Assembly (NCBI RefSeq): GCF_001514195.1
Contig: NZ_KQ948743.1
Location: forward strand, 205,585-269,584
Direction of reading: 5' to 3'
DNA: 64,000 nt
DNA from: Streptomyces griseorubiginosus
Lineage (GTDB): Bacteria; Actinomycetota; Actinomycetes; Streptomycetales; Streptomycetaceae
This document shows, piece by piece, positions 25,920 to 33,947 of this stretch (its first letter is position 1; each line of letters begins with the position of its first letter). A program made the position numbers and the translations under genes. The notes beneath the pieces are model-generated. The model saw nothing but the letters and a program-made list of their open reading frames with translations, was not told where the DNA came from and did not search any database.

Positions 25920-27035
25920 CTAAGACGTCGCTGTGTCGTCGCCCCTCAGGAAGCTTTCCAGGCTGGGCGTCAGGCCCGTCACCTGTCCGGGCGCAAGTCG
26001 GTAGAGGACGTAGTAGCCCTCGCTGCGGCGCTCCAGCAGACCCGCGTCCGTCAGCACGCGCAGGTGCTTGGACAGGGCCGCCTCGCTGACACCGACGAGC
26101 GGGGCCAACTCCTGGGTGCTGCGCGGGCGTTCGGCGATCAGTCGGAGGGCGCGCAGCCGGGTGTCGTCGGCCAGCGCCCGCAAGGTGCCGACGAGTTGGG
26201 TGGGGGGAATCCTCGGGCGGGCTTCCCGGGCGATGGAGGAGACCGGGAAGACGAGGCCCAGGGGCCAGGGACCGTCGCAGTTGACGCGTACGTGCGGCCA
26301 CACATAGGCGCTGGGGGCCAGGACGAGGGTGTCGTCCGGGCCGATGGTGACCTCGTGGTCGTGCGGCCGCTCCAGCCAGAAGCGTTCGGCCTGCCGGTCG
26401 CTGCGCACTTCCGGCCACAGGCCACGGAGCATCCCGTACAGACCGCGCTGCTCGATCTGGTGTCCGGCCTCGCTGACGCCGGCGGCGAGTTCGGGCTCGA
26501 CCCGTGCCCATTCCTCCTCGAACGCCTCGCGCCAGTAGCGCTCCAGCATGCTCAGGAACCGCTCCAGCAGGGCGCGGGGGTCGTCGAGGAGCATGGCGGC
26601 CATCGCTTCGTCGCTTTCCCGTGCGAGGCGCTCCCGGAGCAGACGGCGTACTTCCGGTGTGTGCAGCACCTGCGGATCCCTGCCCGCGCCGCTGCCCGGC
26701 CAGGGCGTGAGGAGAGGGACGGCGAACTCCAGGCGGACCAGCTCCGGATCCGCCGTGCGGAGGCCGGCCAGTTCGCCCTCGAAGTCCGTCAGCCGGCCGG
26801 TCGGCTGCGGAAAGAGGAACTCGGGGAAGTATGAGCGCACCGCATAGGAGAAGGCCTCGATCTCGCGCTTCAGCGGCGGGGACAGCTTGCGCATCGCCCG
26901 CACCCAGCCGTGCTGGACGGGGTGGTGCTTGGGCTCCACCAGCACATGGAGACTCAGTACGGCTTCCATGGTCGGCGAGTAGGCGAACGCCACCCGCTCC
27001 GCACCGCCGGCAGGGACTCGGAACACGATCGTCAT
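25920..27035 (-). CDS. DUF5937 / ArsR-type helix-turn-helix regulator
   Basis: A 371-residue regulator. The N-terminal two thirds is the DUF5937 region (VAFAYSPTMEAVLSLHVL). The C-terminus, from about residue 285, is a winged helix of ArsR type: LRALADDTRLRALRLIAERP, STQELAPLVGVSEAALSKHL and LLERRSEGYYVLYRL. No Cys metal site is seen in the recognition helix. It is codirectional with and immediately upstream of the dioxygenase gene, so it could be the first gene of the tryptophan operon and control it. The ligand is unknown. Confidence 0.88.
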   Translation of the reverse strand: MTIVFRVPAGGAERVAFAYSPTMEAVLSLHVLVEPKHHPVQHGWVRAMRKLSPPLKREIEAFSYAVRSYFPEFLFPQPTGRLTDFEGELAGLRTADPELVRLEFAVPLLTPWPGSGAGRDPQVLHTPEVRRLLRERLARESDEAMAAMLLDDPRALLERFLSMLERYWREAFEEEWARVEPELAAGVSEAGHQIEQRGLYGMLRGLWPEVRSDRQAERFWLERPHDHEVTIGPDDTLVLAPSAYVWPHVRVNCDGPWPLGLVFPVSSIAREARPRIPPTQLVGTLRALADDTRLRALRLIAERPRSTQELAPLVGVSEAALSKHLRVLTDAGLLERRSEGYYVLYRLAPGQVTGLTPSLESFLRGDDTATS

Positions 27036-27547
27036 GACCCGTCATCCTGGCCGCACGGCGTCCACAAAGGGAGCCGCGCCGCGCCGCCAGGCGTTTGCCG
27101 GCACGCGGACGCCGTGTGGGGGAACGCATCGTGATTCGGAAGGCGTCTGGACAAGCACCTCTCGGCAACGCGGTCCTGGGGCGGAACTCGCCGCTCGACC
27201 CCGGGCGCCGCCCGGCGGTCGTCCGCGTCGATCACGTCCACCGGGTGGGGACTTGCCAGGCCTCCCACACCAAGGTGTGATCAGCGTGAGGCAAAACCCC
27301 CCTGTTCACGCTCACGGGTGAATTCCTGGACCACCGCGGCTGCGGCGCTCCACCGGCAGGGCCCGCGCACCGGCCCGAAGTCCCTTGCAGGGCGCCTCCG
27401 GGGTGATTTATGCACACTGCACCTTCATGTGCGCGTAGATACGGAGAGCGACTTGCCAGACGGACATCCGCGAGAGATGGTTGCCCGAAGACAATGATTT
27501 CTCTGGGGTGGGCGAGGTGAGGGATTCGCGCAGCGGGTCCTCGACAT
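27036..27547. promoter_or_regulatory. 512-base divergent intergenic region with two palindromes
   Basis: No gene is supported here. The region separates the minus-strand tryptophan array from the plus-strand phosphatase/B12 module and should carry both promoters. Two palindromes stand out: CACACC-AA-GGTGTG at 27266-27279 and TTCAC-N8-GTGAA at 27305-27322. Either could be an operator for the DUF5937 or PucR regulator, or for the downstream module. No -35/-10 pair can be assigned with confidence. Confidence 0.35.
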
Positions 27548-29203
27548 TTGGTTTCTACTCGGGCGCAGGCGGGCGTAGGCGCGGAGCCGGACTTCCCGTG
27601 GGGCAGGGCCCCCTACCCGGTACTGGTCGCTGACGCGGCCGGTGTCCTCACGCAGCGCAACGAAGCCGCTCAGGTCCTGCTGCCCGCGGCCTGCCCCGGA
27701 GCGGAGCTCGCGGATGTCGTCCCGGGCTGGCTCGCCTCGGCCCACCGGTCGATGTGCCTGGCCGGCCTGGAGGGCGGGCGGGAGCCGGAGGTGCCGCTGT
27801 CCGGCGGGATCGAAGGGCGTCGTTTCGAGGCGCACTTCAGCCTGCGGGGCGACGGCACGGTGGCGTGGTGGCTGGTCGACGACACCGACCACCAGCTGGC
27901 CCGTGAAGCCCTGCGCATGGAGCGGGAGCAGACGGCGTTCCTCGCGGCGGCGTCCAGCACCCTGCTGTCCTCGCTCAATCTGGGGCGCTGCATGGACGTG
28001 ACCGCGCAGATGGCCGCCGATCACCTCGCCGACGCGGTCCTGGCGATCGCTCCCGCCCGTGGCCGCCGCTTGCCCGTGGTGTCCTGCCTGCGTGGCGGCA
28101 CGCCCACCACCTCCCAGGAAGTGGTCGACCCTGACGAGGTCCCCGGTCTGGGAGAGGCCCTGCGCGGGTTCCCGCCGGTTCCCTCCCGGTGGATCGACGC
28201 TTCTGCTGCGCCGCGCTGGATGATTCCCGAGGACTTCGGCCCCATCGGGGCCATAGTGATCACTCCCCTGCCCGGGCACGGCGTCCCGGCCGGTGCGCTG
28301 GTCCTGCTGCGCAAGGAGGGCAGCGCCGCCTTCACCGAAGAGGAAGAGGTGTTCGCCCGCCTTTTCGCCGCACGGGCCGGAGCGGCGATGTCGGCCGCCC
28401 GCCTGTACGCGGAGCAGACGGCCATCACCGAGGTCCTCATGCGGGACCTGCTGCCCCCCGTGCTGCACCAGATCTCCGGTGTGGACTTCGCCGGCAGCTA
28501 CCGCCCGTCGGCGGATCACGAGCGGATCGGCGGGGATTTCTACGACGTGCACCCCGGCGTCGCGGAAGGGGAGCCGTCCCTGGTGGCGCTGGGTGACGTG
28601 TGCGGCAAGGGTCTGGAGGCCGCCGTCCTGACCGGCAAGATCCGCAACACCCTGCACGCGTTGCTGCCCCTGGCCGACGATCACCAGCGGATGCTCACCC
28701 TGCTGAACACCGCACTGCTCAGCTCGCACCACACCCGGTTCGCGACGCTGGTCCTGGCGTCCGCAGCCCGCAAGGGCAACGAGGTGCGGGTGCGGCTGAC
28801 CAGTGCCGGCCACCCGCATCCGCTGATCATCCGCGCGAACGGAACGGTCGAGGAAGCCGACACCCGCGGCACCCTGGTCGGGGCCCTGCCGGACATCAGT
28901 GCCCGCACCACGACCGTCACGCTCGCTCCCGGGGAGTCCTGCATCCTGTACACCGACGGAATCACCGATGCCAGGGGCGGCCCGCTGGGTGACGTCCTCT
29001 TCGGTGAGGAACGCCTCAAGCGTGCCCTGGCCGAGTGCGCCGGCATGCCGGCGGAGGGAATCGTGGAGCACGTCCAGATGCTCGCCTCCCAGTGGCTGGG
29101 CAACCGGGACCACGACGACATGGCCGTCGTCGCGATCTCCGCGCCGCGCAGCCACCATCTGAGCGCGGTGGACGGCCACACCCGGGGCAGGTACACCGCA
29201 TGA
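27548..29203 (+). CDS. PAS-GAF-PP2C (SpoIIE-type) serine phosphatase
   Basis: A 551-residue cytoplasmic signalling phosphatase of the RsbU/RsbP type. PAS-like region at about 20-110 (YPVLVADAAGVLTQRNEAA), GAF at about 135-300, and a SpoIIE/PP2C catalytic domain from about 315 with Mg/Mn-binding aspartates in ERIGGDFYDV, LGDVCGKGLEA and ILYTDGITDARGG. Its likely substrate is the phosphorylated STAS protein encoded two genes downstream. The start is uncertain: a stop at 27518 limits the frame, and TTG 27548 is the first usable codon, without a clear ribosome-binding site. Its stop overlaps the next start (ATGA). Confidence 0.88.
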   Translation: MVSTRAQAGVGAEPDFPWGRAPYPVLVADAAGVLTQRNEAAQVLLPAACPGAELADVVPGWLASAHRSMCLAGLEGGREPEVPLSGGIEGRRFEAHFSLRGDGTVAWWLVDDTDHQLAREALRMEREQTAFLAAASSTLLSSLNLGRCMDVTAQMAADHLADAVLAIAPARGRRLPVVSCLRGGTPTTSQEVVDPDEVPGLGEALRGFPPVPSRWIDASAAPRWMIPEDFGPIGAIVITPLPGHGVPAGALVLLRKEGSAAFTEEEEVFARLFAARAGAAMSAARLYAEQTAITEVLMRDLLPPVLHQISGVDFAGSYRPSADHERIGGDFYDVHPGVAEGEPSLVALGDVCGKGLEAAVLTGKIRNTLHALLPLADDHQRMLTLLNTALLSSHHTRFATLVLASAARKGNEVRVRLTSAGHPHPLIIRANGTVEEADTRGTLVGALPDISARTTTVTLAPGESCILYTDGITDARGGPLGDVLFGEERLKRALAECAGMPAEGIVEHVQMLASQWLGNRDHDDMAVVAISAPRSHHLSAVDGHTRGRYTA

Positions 29204-30288
29204 GCACCACCGCCTCGCCCCGCAACTCCGCCCCCGTCCGCGAACTGGCCGACCGGCTGTGGAACGCCGTGGCGGCCGGAGACGAGCACACCGCCACCGA
29301 CGTCGTCCTGCGAGCTCTGGCCGAGGGCCTGGACCCCGAGTCCGTCCTCCTGGACGTGATCGCGACGGTCCAGGGCAGAGTCGGTGAGGAATGGGCCGCG
29401 AACCGCATCAGTGTCGCGCAGGAACACGCCGCGACGGCCATCAACGAACGCGCCGTGACGGCACTCGCCCTGCGCTCCGCCAATGCCCGCCGGACGCCCT
29501 GCCGAGGCCGGATCACGGTGGCGTGCGTGGACGGTGAATGGCACGCCCTGCCCGCCCGGCTGCTGGCCGAGGTGCTGAAGCTGCGCGGATGGCAGGTCGA
29601 CTACCTCGGAGCGCAGGTACCCGCGGCCCATCTCATCTCCCACCTGCACACCACGAAGGCCGACGCGGTCGCCCTGTCCAGTTCGATCGCCACCAGGCTT
29701 CCCACCGCGCACGCGGCCATCACCGCGTGTCAGGCCATCGGAGTCCCGGTCCTGGTGGGCGGCGCCGCGTTCGGATCCGACGGCCGCTACGCCCTGTTGC
29801 TCGGCGCCCAGGCGTGGGCCCCGGACGCGCGTGCCGCCGCCGACCGGCTCGCCGAGGCGCCGCTGCCGCGCCCGCGGCCCGATCACCAGCAGCTGGAAGA
29901 CCTGCCCCATCTGGTCGACCAGGAGTACACGTTGGTCGCCCGCAGCAGCGCCTCCCTGGTGCGGTCCGTCTTCCTGGCCCTCCAGGACGCGTTGCCTGCG
30001 ATGCGGGCCTACGACGACATGCAGCGCGAGCGCACGGCGGAAGACCTCGCCCAGATCGTGGAGTTCCTCGCCGCCGCCCTCTACCTCGGCGACGACGTCC
30101 TCTTCACCGAATTCGTCACCTGGACCGACCGGATTCTCCGCGCGAGGAAAGTGGACGCGCAGTCGCTGCCGCCGGCCCTGGACCTCCTGGCCCGCGAGCT
30201 CAAGGACTTCCCCCGGGCGTCGCGCATACTCAGGCGCGGCATCGAAGCCCTCACCACCGACCACCCCACAGCCGGGACACCCGCATGA
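29200..30288 (+). CDS. Cobalamin-binding protein with CarH-type photoreceptor signature
   Basis: A 362-residue protein with a helical B12-cap followed by a Rossmann cobalamin domain. The cap contains Trp65, nine residues, then Glu75-His76: exactly the Wx9EH motif of adenosylcobalamin photoreceptors. The lower-ligand motif ExH is Glu113-Trp114-His115 in VDGEWHALP, and VLVGGAAFGSDGRYA follows. No MerR or other DNA-binding domain is present. The C-terminal 140 residues are helical and unrecognised. Translationally coupled to the phosphatase (ATGA at 29200) and to the STAS gene, it probably senses light or cobalamin status and modulates them. Confidence 0.9.
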   Translation: MSTTASPRNSAPVRELADRLWNAVAAGDEHTATDVVLRALAEGLDPESVLLDVIATVQGRVGEEWAANRISVAQEHAATAINERAVTALALRSANARRTPCRGRITVACVDGEWHALPARLLAEVLKLRGWQVDYLGAQVPAAHLISHLHTTKADAVALSSSIATRLPTAHAAITACQAIGVPVLVGGAAFGSDGRYALLLGAQAWAPDARAAADRLAEAPLPRPRPDHQQLEDLPHLVDQEYTLVARSSASLVRSVFLALQDALPAMRAYDDMQRERTAEDLAQIVEFLAAALYLGDDVLFTEFVTWTDRILRARKVDAQSLPPALDLLARELKDFPRASRILRRGIEALTTDHPTAGTPA

Positions 30289-30728
30289 CCATCCTGCCTC
30301 CCGCATTCCACCTGACCACCGTCGAGACCAGGCACGCGGTCCGCATCGAGATCACCGGGGATCTCGACTACGACACCGCCGACCTCCTCCTGGAGGAGGC
30401 GACGGCCCGGCTTTCGGCCCGACCAGGTCTCGAGGACCTTCACCTGCACTGTGCGGGGATCGGCATGGTCGACTCCATGGGGCTGTCGATTCTGTTGATG
30501 ATCGGCCGCCGAGCCAACGCGGCACGGGTACGGCTGCATCTGGACGACCGGCCCGCGCAGCTCGACCGGCTGCTCAGCATCACCGGCACGCTCGAGTACT
30601 TCACGGCCCAGCCCGCGACCGGTGCCGCGGCCACGCATCTGGACACGGCGGAATCCCCCGCGGCTGCGACGGCAACGGAGAGAAGAACACGCGCGAGCGG
30701 CCCCACCGGACCGGACGCCACGACCTGA
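30285..30728 (+). CDS. STAS-domain anti-sigma factor antagonist
   Basis: A 147-residue SpoIIAA/RsbV-type protein. The STAS core shows RIEITGDLDYDTADLL and the phospho-acceptor region GMVDSMGLSILLMIGR, with Ser in the DSxG context. A disordered Ala/Thr-rich tail follows residue 105. ATG 30285 overlaps the B12-protein stop (ATGA). In family logic the unphosphorylated form binds an anti-sigma kinase; no such kinase (RsbW type) is encoded in this window, so the partner lies elsewhere. Confidence 0.9.
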   Translation: MTILPPAFHLTTVETRHAVRIEITGDLDYDTADLLLEEATARLSARPGLEDLHLHCAGIGMVDSMGLSILLMIGRRANAARVRLHLDDRPAQLDRLLSITGTLEYFTAQPATGAAATHLDTAESPAAATATERRTRASGPTGPDATT

Positions 30729-30751
30729 ACCCTGCCCGGCCGGGTAGGCGA

Positions 30752-30796
30752 CCTGACCGCCGGCGTCGACTGCGACCGGGCGCCCCGGCTGTCAGG
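30752..30796. terminator. Possible bidirectional hairpin between STAS and Usp genes
   Basis: CCTGAC at 30752-30757 pairs with GTCAGG at 30791-30796, enclosing a G+C-rich region with further pairing potential (CCGG arms). It lies between convergent genes and overlaps the end of the Usp gene. There is no U-tract, as is common in actinomycetes. Confidence 0.35.
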
Positions 30797-31280
30797 GATG
30801 CGGTGGCGGTGGCGGCATCGTGCGGAGCCCAGGCGGTGACTCCGGCCAGACCAGGAGCACCGGGCAAGGAGCATGGTCGACGACGAAGCGGCTGGCCGGT
30901 CCCAGGCTGCGCGGGCCGACACGGGAACGGTCGCCGTCGCGGGCCAGGATCAGCAGATCGGCGCCCTCGGCCGCGGCGACGACCTCCCGCTCCAGGCGTC
31001 CGGTGCGCTCCACCCGCGTGCTCGGGCGTCCGAGCCGATCGGCAGCGGCCTGGAGGAGTTCCTGCGCGGAGGCGGCGGCGAGTTCCTCGAGGCGCGTGCC
31101 GGGGTCCCGCTCGGGGTGGCCGCGACCGAGCAGTCCAGCGAAGGCACCGTGCGCGACTCCCGGCACGTCCGCCGGGTTGACGTGCAGCAGCACGACATCG
31201 GCGTCCGCCGGGGCCAGGACGCGGGCGGCGTCCACGCAGGCGGGCCAATTGCCCTCGACGATCCAGACGACCACTGCCAT
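30792..31280 (-). CDS. Universal stress protein (UspA) family protein
   Basis: A 162-residue cytoplasmic Usp-fold protein: ADADVVLLHVNPADV near the N-terminus, LERTGRLEREVVAAAEGAD-like central part, and SLGPASRFVVDHAPCPVLLV at the C-terminus. The usual GS of the ATP loop is GP here, so nucleotide binding may be altered. It ends in a Pro-rich tail (PPPPPHP). It is convergent with the STAS gene. Role in stress is inferred from family only. Confidence 0.82.
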   Translation of the reverse strand: MAVVVWIVEGNWPACVDAARVLAPADADVVLLHVNPADVPGVAHGAFAGLLGRGHPERDPGTRLEELAAASAQELLQAAADRLGRPSTRVERTGRLEREVVAAAEGADLLILARDGDRSRVGPRSLGPASRFVVDHAPCPVLLVWPESPPGLRTMPPPPPHP

Positions 31281-31434
31281 GAGGTCAGCCTCCTCCGATC
31301 ACGGCCGGCGAGTCCCATAGTGACGGTACGGCGGCCGCCGGGCCCACCGGGAGGGACGATACGCCGCCTCGGCGGAGTGACCCGGGGGAAGGACAGGCGA
31401 CAGGGCGGCGCGCCCAGGTGCGACCATCAGCGCT

Positions 31435-32166
31435 GTGCGATTCCACTCCAGAACGTCATCGGCCGGCGTGGTCGAACAGCCCTTCACGCTCGGCGAGGTG
31501 CCCGGAGTGCTGTGGACGCCGGAGGGCGCCCGCGGCACTCGCCCGCTGATCCTGATGGGACACGGCGGCGGGCAGCACAAGAAGGCGCCCGGCATCCTGG
31601 CTCGCGCACGTCGCTTCGCGGCCGAGGGCGGGTTCGCGGTCGCCGCGATCGACGTACCCAATCACGGCGAGCGGCCGACGGCTCCGGAGTTCGACCGGCT
31701 CGCGGCCGACTACCGGGCGCGCGTGAGGGCGGGGGAGGACACGGCTTCGCTGGACACCGCCCTGTACACGCTGGTGGTCGAGCAGACCGTCGCGGACTGG
31801 CAGGCGGTCCTCACCGCCGTTCAGCACCTCGACCACGTCGGCGGTGGACAGGTCGGCTACTGGGGGATGTCGCTGGGCTGTGCGCTCGGCATGCCGTTCG
31901 TCGCCGCGGAGCCTCGAGTCCGCGCCACGGTGCTGGGCCTGCAAGGGTCCCCCGTCCTGACGGAGGCCGCCGCGCGGATCCTCGTGCCGGTGCAGTTCCT
32001 GCTCCAGTGGGACGACGAGCTGATGCCCCGCGCGCAGGGCCTGGCCTTGTACGACGCCATCGGCTCGACGGAGAAGACACTGCACGCCAACCCGGGCCGG
32101 CACGGAGATCTGCCGCGGTTCGAGCTGGACGACACACTTCGGTTCTTCGCCCGGCACCTGGGCTGA
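31435..32166 (+). CDS. Alpha/beta hydrolase (dienelactone-hydrolase-like)
   Basis: A 243-residue soluble hydrolase. The nucleophile Ser is in YWGMSLGCALG, the acid is probably in LLQWDDELMP, and the His in NPGRHGDLPRF; the oxyanion region is LILMGHGGGQHKK. No signal peptide. The start is GTG 31435, with GACC as poor ribosome-binding context. Related actinobacterial proteins are uncharacterised esterases. It is divergent from the Usp gene, sharing a 154-base promoter region. Confidence 0.85.
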   Translation: MRFHSRTSSAGVVEQPFTLGEVPGVLWTPEGARGTRPLILMGHGGGQHKKAPGILARARRFAAEGGFAVAAIDVPNHGERPTAPEFDRLAADYRARVRAGEDTASLDTALYTLVVEQTVADWQAVLTAVQHLDHVGGGQVGYWGMSLGCALGMPFVAAEPRVRATVLGLQGSPVLTEAAARILVPVQFLLQWDDELMPRAQGLALYDAIGSTEKTLHANPGRHGDLPRFELDDTLRFFARHLG

Positions 32167-32258
32167 TGCACCCGCGGCCAACAGCCCATACACCGGTGGC
32201 ACGAAAAGATGCCCGACTCAGGCGCATGATCTGAATGACGTCGGGCAGTCGGGGCGTA

Positions 32259-32298
32259 GGGCCTTGCAGCGCTGTTCCCCCGTGGCGTTGCAAGGCCC
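32259..32298. terminator. Strong bidirectional terminator-like hairpin
   Basis: GGGCCTTGCA at 32259-32268 and TGCAAGGCCC at 32289-32298 form a perfect 10-bp stem, extendable by four pairs including one wobble, followed by TTTCCC on the plus strand. It lies between the convergent alpha/beta hydrolase and peptidase genes. Confidence 0.7.
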
Positions 32299-32366
32299 TT
32301 TCCCTGTCCCGCGCGACCTCCCGGTTCCTCATCGACCCCGCTGTCCCAGCAGCTGCTGCGGTGACC

Positions 32367-33947
32367 TTACGGACGGCTGCCCGAGGGACGGGCGACGCAG
32401 GTCAGGTCCTTGACCGGCAGCCGACCGGTGGCGAGGTAGGCGTTGACCGTGGTGTCGACGCAGGATGAGCCGTAGACGCCGTACACCGCGTGCTGGTCGG
32501 CGCCGCGCAGGGTGACCAGGCGGGAGGAGGGCCACTTGCGGTGCACCGCGGTCGCGCCGTCGTACGTGGTGCGCGGGTCTCCCGTGGCGTTGACGAGCAG
32601 GGCGGGGAGGTCGTGCCTGATGGAGGTCGGGCGTTCGCGGGGCGGGTCCCAGAAGGCGCACGGGTTGAGGTTGTTGGTGACGGGGCCGAGCAACGGATCA
32701 CGCTCACGCGCCCGTTGGACGTCACGCCAGTACACCTCCGGGTCCCTCGGGGCGGCCGCGTCACCGCACAGGATGGCGGTCTGGACGCTGCCGTAGTGGG
32801 AGTCGCTGCCGGTCAGCATGAACGCGAGAGCCTCGGAGAGCCACGGCGAGGGGGTGACCTGCCGACCCTGTGCCGCGCGCAGCAGGTCCTGGACCCCCAG
32901 TGCGAAGTCGCCGTAGGCGCTGTCGTTGTCCTGCGAGAGGCCGTTGAACACGACCAGGGGAACGAGGTGTTCGTCCACCCGGTACTTCCCCAGCCGCAGG
33001 GGGGTCCGGGCGGCGGCGGCCTGGACGCGGTCCACGGTCGCCAGCACCGCCCCACGGGTGCGGCCCAGGCCATACGTCTCGTCGCGGGCGGCGGCCCAGG
33101 AGGCCCAGTCCTTCAGGGCGTGACGGTTGGCCTTCTCAGTGCCTCGCAGCAGGCGCGGTCCGTAGCGGGCCGGGTCGATGACACCGTCCAGGACGACCCG
33201 CTCGGTCCGGCCGGGGAACATCGTGGTGTACACCTCGCCGAGGTAACTGCCGTACGAATAGCCCAAGTACGAGATCCGTCGCTCACCGAGAGCGGCACGG
33301 ATCACGTCGAGGTCGCGTGCCGTGTTGCGGGTGGTGACGTACGGCAGGACGTCCGCCGCGTGGCGTCGGCAGCGCTCGGCGAGGTCCTTGGCGAAGGCTG
33401 TGTTCCGGTCGAAGCCGGCGCGGTCGACCCCCGCGCTTCGGAACGCGGAGCCGGTCGGCCAGTGGCAGTCCAGTGGGGTGCTCCGGCCGACGAAGCGGGG
33501 GTCCACACCGACCACGTCGTAGCGTGCGGCGACGTCCTTCATCGCGGCGCGGACCCACGGCGGGTCGCCGAGCGTCTGCCCGCCGGGGCCGCCGCCGTTG
33601 AGCAGGAGCGGACCGACGCGGTGGCGGGTGTCGGTGGCGCGGATCCGGGAGATCGCGACGGTGATCGTACGGCCGCCGGGGTCGCCGTAGTCCAACGGCA
33701 CCCGCACGTCGGCGCATTGGGCGCCCGCCTCCTCAAGCTCTTTGCCGGTCGCGTCGTCGGGGCCGCGCACGCAGCTCTTCCAGTCGAGGCTCTGATGGTG
33801 GAAGCGGGCAAGGGGGTCGGAGGCCGCCTGGGCCGGGAGAGTCGTGGCGGGTAACGCGGTCAGGGCGAGAGTGAGGGTGACCAGGCCCAGGGCGACTTTC
33901 CTCGCCGTTGCCGAAGTGCCGTACGGCGAGGGGGTGGAGCGGATCAC
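32367..33947 (-). CDS. Secreted alpha/beta hydrolase, tripeptidyl aminopeptidase (TAP/SlpD) family
   Basis: A 526-residue exported peptidase-like hydrolase. The N-terminus is a signal peptide ending at about LPAQAAS. The nucleophile Ser is in YLGYSYGSYLGEVY, with NATGDPRTTYDGA and GADQHAVYG supplying the acid and His in the C-terminal TAP-like domain; GGGPGG is the oxyanion loop. The start is GTG 33947, with GAAGGG upstream and a GTGA overlap with the serine hydrolase stop. The two exported hydrolases are thus cotranscribed. Substrate is probably peptides at the cell surface. Confidence 0.9.
   Translation of the reverse strand: MIRSTPSPYGTSATARKVALGLVTLTLALTALPATTLPAQAASDPLARFHHQSLDWKSCVRGPDDATGKELEEAGAQCADVRVPLDYGDPGGRTITVAISRIRATDTRHRVGPLLLNGGGPGGQTLGDPPWVRAAMKDVAARYDVVGVDPRFVGRSTPLDCHWPTGSAFRSAGVDRAGFDRNTAFAKDLAERCRRHAADVLPYVTTRNTARDLDVIRAALGERRISYLGYSYGSYLGEVYTTMFPGRTERVVLDGVIDPARYGPRLLRGTEKANRHALKDWASWAAARDETYGLGRTRGAVLATVDRVQAAAARTPLRLGKYRVDEHLVPLVVFNGLSQDNDSAYGDFALGVQDLLRAAQGRQVTPSPWLSEALAFMLTGSDSHYGSVQTAILCGDAAAPRDPEVYWRDVQRARERDPLLGPVTNNLNPCAFWDPPRERPTSIRHDLPALLVNATGDPRTTYDGATAVHRKWPSSRLVTLRGADQHAVYGVYGSSCVDTTVNAYLATGRLPVKDLTCVARPSGSRP

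Noticed and set aside
28681..30306. 541-codon minus-strand frame opposite the B12/phosphatase genes
   Set aside because: The plus-strand genes have clear catalytic motifs and ATGA junctions; the antisense frame has none.
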